Source: Synergistaceae bacterium (GTDB lineage: Bacteria > Synergistota > Synergistia > Synergistales > Synergistaceae). From it: a stretch of 44,598 bases of DNA. The stretch's first letter is position 1, and each line of letters starts with the position of its first letter. Of this stretch, positions 42,331 to 44,598 are shown piece by piece. The translations under genes were made by a program, and so were the position numbers. Below the pieces are notes generated by a model that saw only the letters and a list, made by a program, of their open reading frames with translations, was not told the origin of the DNA and did no database searches. Location: positions 1 through 44,598 of the forward strand of contig JAITOY010000027.1 of assembly GCA_031289775.1 (NCBI GenBank). The letters run 5' to 3'.

Positions 42331-42743
42331 TCGTGAAATTTATTGTCCTTTCTGTATACTTTGCCCTCAGCGTTCACGAAGGCATGTTTCGTCCATCCGT
42401 CGGCGAGAACGGTGTCGCAGTCAATCATTATCTGGTACTCGAACAGCAAACTGCTCGGCTTCATATGATCGCGGGGCGCCTTGCAATATAGCATCACGTC
42501 ATCATCATACGTGGCGGGATATCTGTAATGGCAGTGCGCCTCGACCACCGGAAGAAAATATCCCTGAGCTTCCCAGCCGCGGTACGTCTTGCCGAATTTT
42601 CTGCAATACTCGGTACGCGCGACCTCGAACCACTCGAAATAGCTCCCATTGTACACGATTCCCATTTTGTCGGTCTCACTGTACCTCACCCTAAGCGTAT
42701 AGACATGCATAAAACCGACGTCGTTCCTCATTTTTTCGTCCAT
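42288..42743 (-). CDS. acyl-CoA thioesterase (4HBT, YbgC-like)
   Basis: 151 residues with the hotdog fold. The 4HBT signature YSETDKMGIVYNGSYFEWFEVAR (residues ~20-42), including the catalytic Asp, is intact, followed by strands (CHYRYPATYDDDV) and AFVNAEGKVYR. It hydrolyses acyl-CoA thioesters in the cytosol; the chain length is unknown. It overlaps the pilin-like gene at its 3' end. A GAGGCG stretch just ahead of ATG 42743 could be its ribosome binding site. Confidence 0.88.
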   Translation of the reverse strand: MDEKMRNDVGFMHVYTLRVRYSETDKMGIVYNGSYFEWFEVARTEYCRKFGKTYRGWEAQGYFLPVVEAHCHYRYPATYDDDVMLYCKAPRDHMKPSSLLFEYQIMIDCDTVLADGWTKHAFVNAEGKVYRKDNKFHEWLLAEILKLSAAQ

Positions 42744-42783
42744 TTAGCGCCTCGCCTCGTTGATTTTTCGAATCCCGCGCGCC

Positions 42784-42812
42784 TTGCGCAAAACCAACGG
42801 CATAAGTATAAT
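42784..42812 (+). promoter_or_regulatory. sigma70 promoter of tRNA-Ser
   Basis: TTGCGC (42784-42789), a 17-nt spacer and a perfect TATAAT (42807-42812), 12 bases before the tRNA. Confidence 0.75.
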
Positions 42813-42824
42813 TAGCTGTCGAAC

Positions 42825-42912
42825 GGAGGGCTGGCCGAGTGGTCGAAGGCGGTTGACTTGAAATCAATTGTGGGGCAACTCACCGCGGGTTCGAATCCTG
42901 CGCCCTCCGCCA
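42825..42912 (+). tRNA. tRNA-Ser (anticodon UGA)
   Basis: 88 nt with encoded CCA. Acceptor GGAGGGC pairs with GCCCTCC (7 bp), discriminator G. The anticodon loop CTTGAAA contains TGA, reading UCA serine codons. A long variable arm follows as in class II tRNAs, and the T loop GGGTTCGAATCC is standard. It is followed by an integrase remnant, so its 3' end is a probable integration site. Confidence 0.95.
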
Positions 42913-43071
42913 ATATATTGATTATAAAAATTATAAGCCCCAAGAACTGCAATCGCATATAACTGCATTGCGTATAAAGCGCATAAGGGTCATATTATTC
43001 CAACCATAACGGTATACCTATCGGACACAAAATCTCCTGCCATTATTTTCAGTATACCACAGGAGAAACTT

Positions 43072-43293
43072 ATGCTTTCGGACGCAAAAATTAAGAATCT
43101 TAAAAAAACTGACAAGCGCTATTATGTTATCGACACAGAAGGATTATACCTCTACATCCTTCCGTCTGGCAAGAAAAGTTGGAGATTCAGGTATGTGGCC
43201 TTATTTTTTTGTTCTTCAGTTTTTCTTTCAACCTCTCCGTCTTGGCGATCCCTGCCAGTCTTCGCGCCGCGCACTCGTGGCTCCCGCTCGTGA
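43072..43293 (+). pseudogene. truncated P4-type tyrosine integrase (N-terminal stub)
   Basis: The first 41 residues (MLSDAKIKNLKKTDKRYYVI..., later GLYLYILPSGKKSWRFRY) match the N-terminal DUF4102 domain of P4/CP4-type integrases, which usually lie next to a tRNA. The start has GGAG upstream (in CACAGGAGAAACTT). After base ~43194 the reading frame runs into unrelated sequence and stops at 43291-43293; the core-binding and catalytic R-H-R-Y domains are absent. So it is the scar of an island inserted at tRNA-Ser. Confidence 0.75.
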
Positions 43294-43366
43294 GAGAGGC
43301 TCCCTTTCTGGCGGGGCGCCTTGTTGATGTGTATATAATATAATATAATATGTTATACAATAAAAA

Positions 43367-43552
43367 TCAGTAGTTTGGATTATTCTGATATTCCGACCAT
43401 GCTTCAGAGATAAATTCGTGAATATCGGAGATAACTGATACCCAAGGCTCATCTCGCGGCGGAAAATACTGAATCGTCTTCTCCTTGCCCGGTGGGAAGA
43501 CCTCTCCGTTGTAATGATGACTTACGCTATCGATATTTTTTATTACCGGCAT
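43367..43552 (-). CDS. small ORF of unknown function (island remnant)
   Basis: 61 residues from ATG 43552 with AGAGGGGG about 9 nt upstream. Contains SVSHHYNGEVFPPGKEKTI and then IHEFISEAWSEYQ at the end. The YNGxxFxPGxxK wording looks like a small phage or element protein, but I recognise no family. No signal peptide. It lies beyond the hicAB terminator. Probably real but of unknown role. Confidence 0.5.
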   Translation of the reverse strand: MPVIKNIDSVSHHYNGEVFPPGKEKTIQYFPPRDEPWVSVISDIHEFISEAWSEYQNNPNY

Positions 43553-43568
43553 GTGCCGCACCCCCTCT

Positions 43569-43601
43569 AAAAAGCGAGAGCCGCCCCCGAAGGGACGGCT
43601 C
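43569..43601 (-). terminator. terminator of hicAB with UUCG tetraloop
   Basis: Minus strand: a 10-bp stem (GAGCCGTCCC with GGGGCGGCTC, one wobble) closing a TTCG loop, then TCGC and five T residues (43573-43569). It follows hicB and precedes the small ORF at 43552. Confidence 0.8.
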
Positions 43602-43623
43602 AGGATTTTACGTTTTCTGTATC

Positions 43624-43667
43624 TTCTTTATCTGTTCTTTATCCATTCTTTATCCATTCTTTTTCAG
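43624..43667 (+). repeat. 11-bp tandem repeat, four units
   Basis: TTCTTTATCTG, TTCTTTATCCA, TTCTTTATCCA and TTCTTTTTCAG lie head to tail. They cover the end of hicB and the space before its terminator. Imperfect units suggest slippage. Confidence 0.6.
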
Positions 43668-44080
43668 ATTTTCAATTCTTTGGCAACTGCCGCCTGAAGC
43701 AGCTGAGAAAAATTCAAATTAGCTTCCCTGCCCTTCTCGTCGAGCCATGCCGGAAGTGTCACCATGCGATTCACCGCCCGGTCTTCCCACCGCTTCCTAG
43801 CCCCTCGCATGGCAACGACGATACGTTGAACAACCGCGCCCTCGGCGACAGCTATTTTTTCACAGGGAGTCGGTTCGGGTATAGGCGTACCGTCACGCTC
43901 AATAATAGCCATGTAGTCTTCAAGGATATTTTGGGCTTGTATAATGGCTTCCTCAAGGGTTTTGGCGTTTGTAGCGCAACTCTCAAGGTCAGGAAAATTC
44001 GCAAACCAAAAATCACTCGAATCCCGCTCGAATGTCGCCGTATACGAGTAGTAATCCGGACGTTTTTCTTTCCTGCGCAT
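43664..44080 (-). CDS. hicB: HicB-family antitoxin
   Basis: 138 residues from ATG 44080 (AAGGGG 8 nt upstream). The N-terminal part is the HicB pseudo-RNase-H fold: YYSYTATFERDSSDFWFANFPDL, then SCATNAKTLEEAIIQAQNILEDYM (read in pieces). The C-terminal part is a ribbon-helix-helix DNA-binding end: NRMVTLPAWLDEKGREANLNFSQLLQAAVA. It neutralises HicA and should bind the palindrome at 44338-44356. Follows hicA by 13 bases. Confidence 0.88.
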   Translation of the reverse strand: MRRKEKRPDYYSYTATFERDSSDFWFANFPDLESCATNAKTLEEAIIQAQNILEDYMAIIERDGTPIPEPTPCEKIAVAEGAVVQRIVVAMRGARKRWEDRAVNRMVTLPAWLDEKGREANLNFSQLLQAAVAKELKI

Positions 44081-44093
44081 TAAATCCACCCCT

Positions 44094-44306
44094 TTATCGG
44101 ATTTTCAGCCATTTTTTGATTTGCTCCTGCAATCCCGTTCCGATGACATCCGGAACCGGGAAAGGATGACTGCCATCTTTCCTGAACCACCAATGCCCTC
44201 CCTTGCCTCGATTCTTGTCAACCGTCCATCCGTTATCTTGGGCAATACCGGCGAACTCGTTTCTCGTATAAACTTTGTCCGGACTCGGCTTTTTGTTCCT
44301 ACCCAA
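44094..44306 (-). CDS. hicA: HicA-family toxin (mRNA interferase)
   Basis: 70 residues; start taken as TTG 44306 with GAAGGGG 9 nt upstream (the open frame reaches 44504 but that part is unlike the family). The double-stranded-RNA-binding-like fold of HicA shows as FAGIAQDNGWTVDKNRGKGGHWWF, with the catalytic His38, and VPDVIGTGLQEQIKKWL at the end. HicA cuts mRNA and tmRNA. Forms a type II toxin-antitoxin pair with hicB, in the toxin-antitoxin order usual for hicAB. Confidence 0.75.
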   Translation of the reverse strand: MGRNKKPSPDKVYTRNEFAGIAQDNGWTVDKNRGKGGHWWFRKDGSHPFPVPDVIGTGLQEQIKKWLKIR

Positions 44307-44331
44307 GATAATCAGCCCCTTCAGCAGACAT

Positions 44332-44359
44332 ATTGTAACATATATATTATATATGTCAA
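44332..44359 (-). promoter_or_regulatory. hicAB promoter with palindromic operator
   Basis: Minus strand: TTGACA (44359-44354), 16-nt spacer, TACAAT (44337-44332). A perfect 19-bp palindrome, ACATATATA-T-TATATATGT on the plus strand (44338-44356), fills the spacer and overlaps the -35; a typical site for autorepression by HicB. Confidence 0.75.
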
Positions 44360-44386
44360 GAGCTGTGCGAACACATCCCGTCAAAA

Positions 44387-44598
44387 TCATTCGCGCCGGA
44401 AAGCGCTGTCCACGGGTATACCCAAAAGTGAGCCACGAGGGCGCACCAGTAGACCAGCGTGAATATTCGATATTCCGGCGTTCGCGAAGAAACTCTCGCT
44501 CCATGCGTTATCGCCGGGTTTGCCAACACGGGAAAAACTCTGCTTCAGTCCCTTTTTGCCCAGAAGTTCCTTCACTGCGGACGACGTGTACTGGCTCC
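44387..44598 (-). pseudogene. IS3-family transposase remnant (C-terminal part of the core)
   Basis: Minus strand from the window edge: S-Q-Y-T-S, then KELLGKKGLKQSFSRVGKPGDNAWSESFFAN (read in pieces; 44596 to ~44480), the classic last segment of the IS3 DDE core with its catalytic Glu in D-N-A-x-x-E-S-F-F. After FFAN the match ends where L-K-x-E should follow and unrelated sequence continues to a stop near 44387. It is broken, and the 5' part lies beyond the window. Confidence 0.75.

Noticed and set aside
43300-43366. AT-rich repeats (TATAATATAATATAATA) as a possible origin or CRISPR leader
   Set aside because: A short simple-sequence run with no spacer-repeat pattern and no DnaA boxes or initiator gene; it is left as part of the island scar. 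No CRISPR array is seen anywhere in the window.

Overview
The window looks like chromosome from an anaerobic, amino-acid-fermenting bacterium of moderately high GC, most likely a member of the Synergistota. This is inferred from the gene set: a GltS-type glutamate symporter, a TAXI binding protein, indolepyruvate:ferredoxin oxidoreductase (IorAB), a Na+-pumping decarboxylase beta subunit, CstA, and a CtsR-McsA-McsB-ClpC operon beside diderm-like envelope genes. No rRNA or other taxonomic marker is present to confirm it. Several genes appear to use GTG or TTG starts, and many promoters have a good -10 or extended -10 box.

Layout. 1-223 is an IS3-type transposase remnant. 349-8910 holds an exported protein of unknown family, a UxuA-like dehydratase, a coiled-coil protein, an EamA exporter, a glgB-GNAT-helicase run, and a PH-domain/FecR pair on the opposite strand. 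9003-14768 (minus) is a compact purine operon, purC-purM-purN-purH-purD-purE, with a clear sigma70 promoter. 14894-17538 (plus) carries a 62-residue Tyr/Pro/Val-rich small protein, gltS and a membrane-anchored TAXI binding protein. 17641-23818 (plus) is an envelope-flavoured stretch: an exported PsbP/DcrB-like protein, a serine-hydrolase-like membrane protein that has lost its catalytic motifs, a membrane metallophosphoesterase, an AlkD-like HEAT protein and an exported GH18 protein.

23970-27414 holds glyA (with a hairpin in its leader), rlmN and a methyltransferase. 27450-32447 (minus) has corA, iorB, iorA and a DUF815 ATPase. 32660-34040 (plus) has a strong promoter, a 50-residue OadG-like membrane peptide read from a TTG start, and the decarboxylase beta subunit. 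34107-38837 (minus) is ctsR-mcsA-mcsB-clpC, preceded by a CtsR operator; its McsB lacks most ATP-binding arginines and the pArg-pocket motif. 38917-42743 (minus) has plsY, cstA, an exported superoxide-reductase-like protein, an orphan pilin-like protein and a thioesterase.

The right end, 42784-44598, is a mobile-element scar: tRNA-Ser(UGA), the N-terminal stub of a P4-type integrase, a small ORF, hicA-hicB with a palindromic operator, and a second IS3 transposase remnant.

Most worth following up are the apparently kinase-dead McsB in an otherwise normal stress operon, the membrane-bound pseudo-serine-hydrolase, the gltS plus anchored TAXI pair lacking a TRAP permease, and the two-gene mini-gamma/beta decarboxylase unit.
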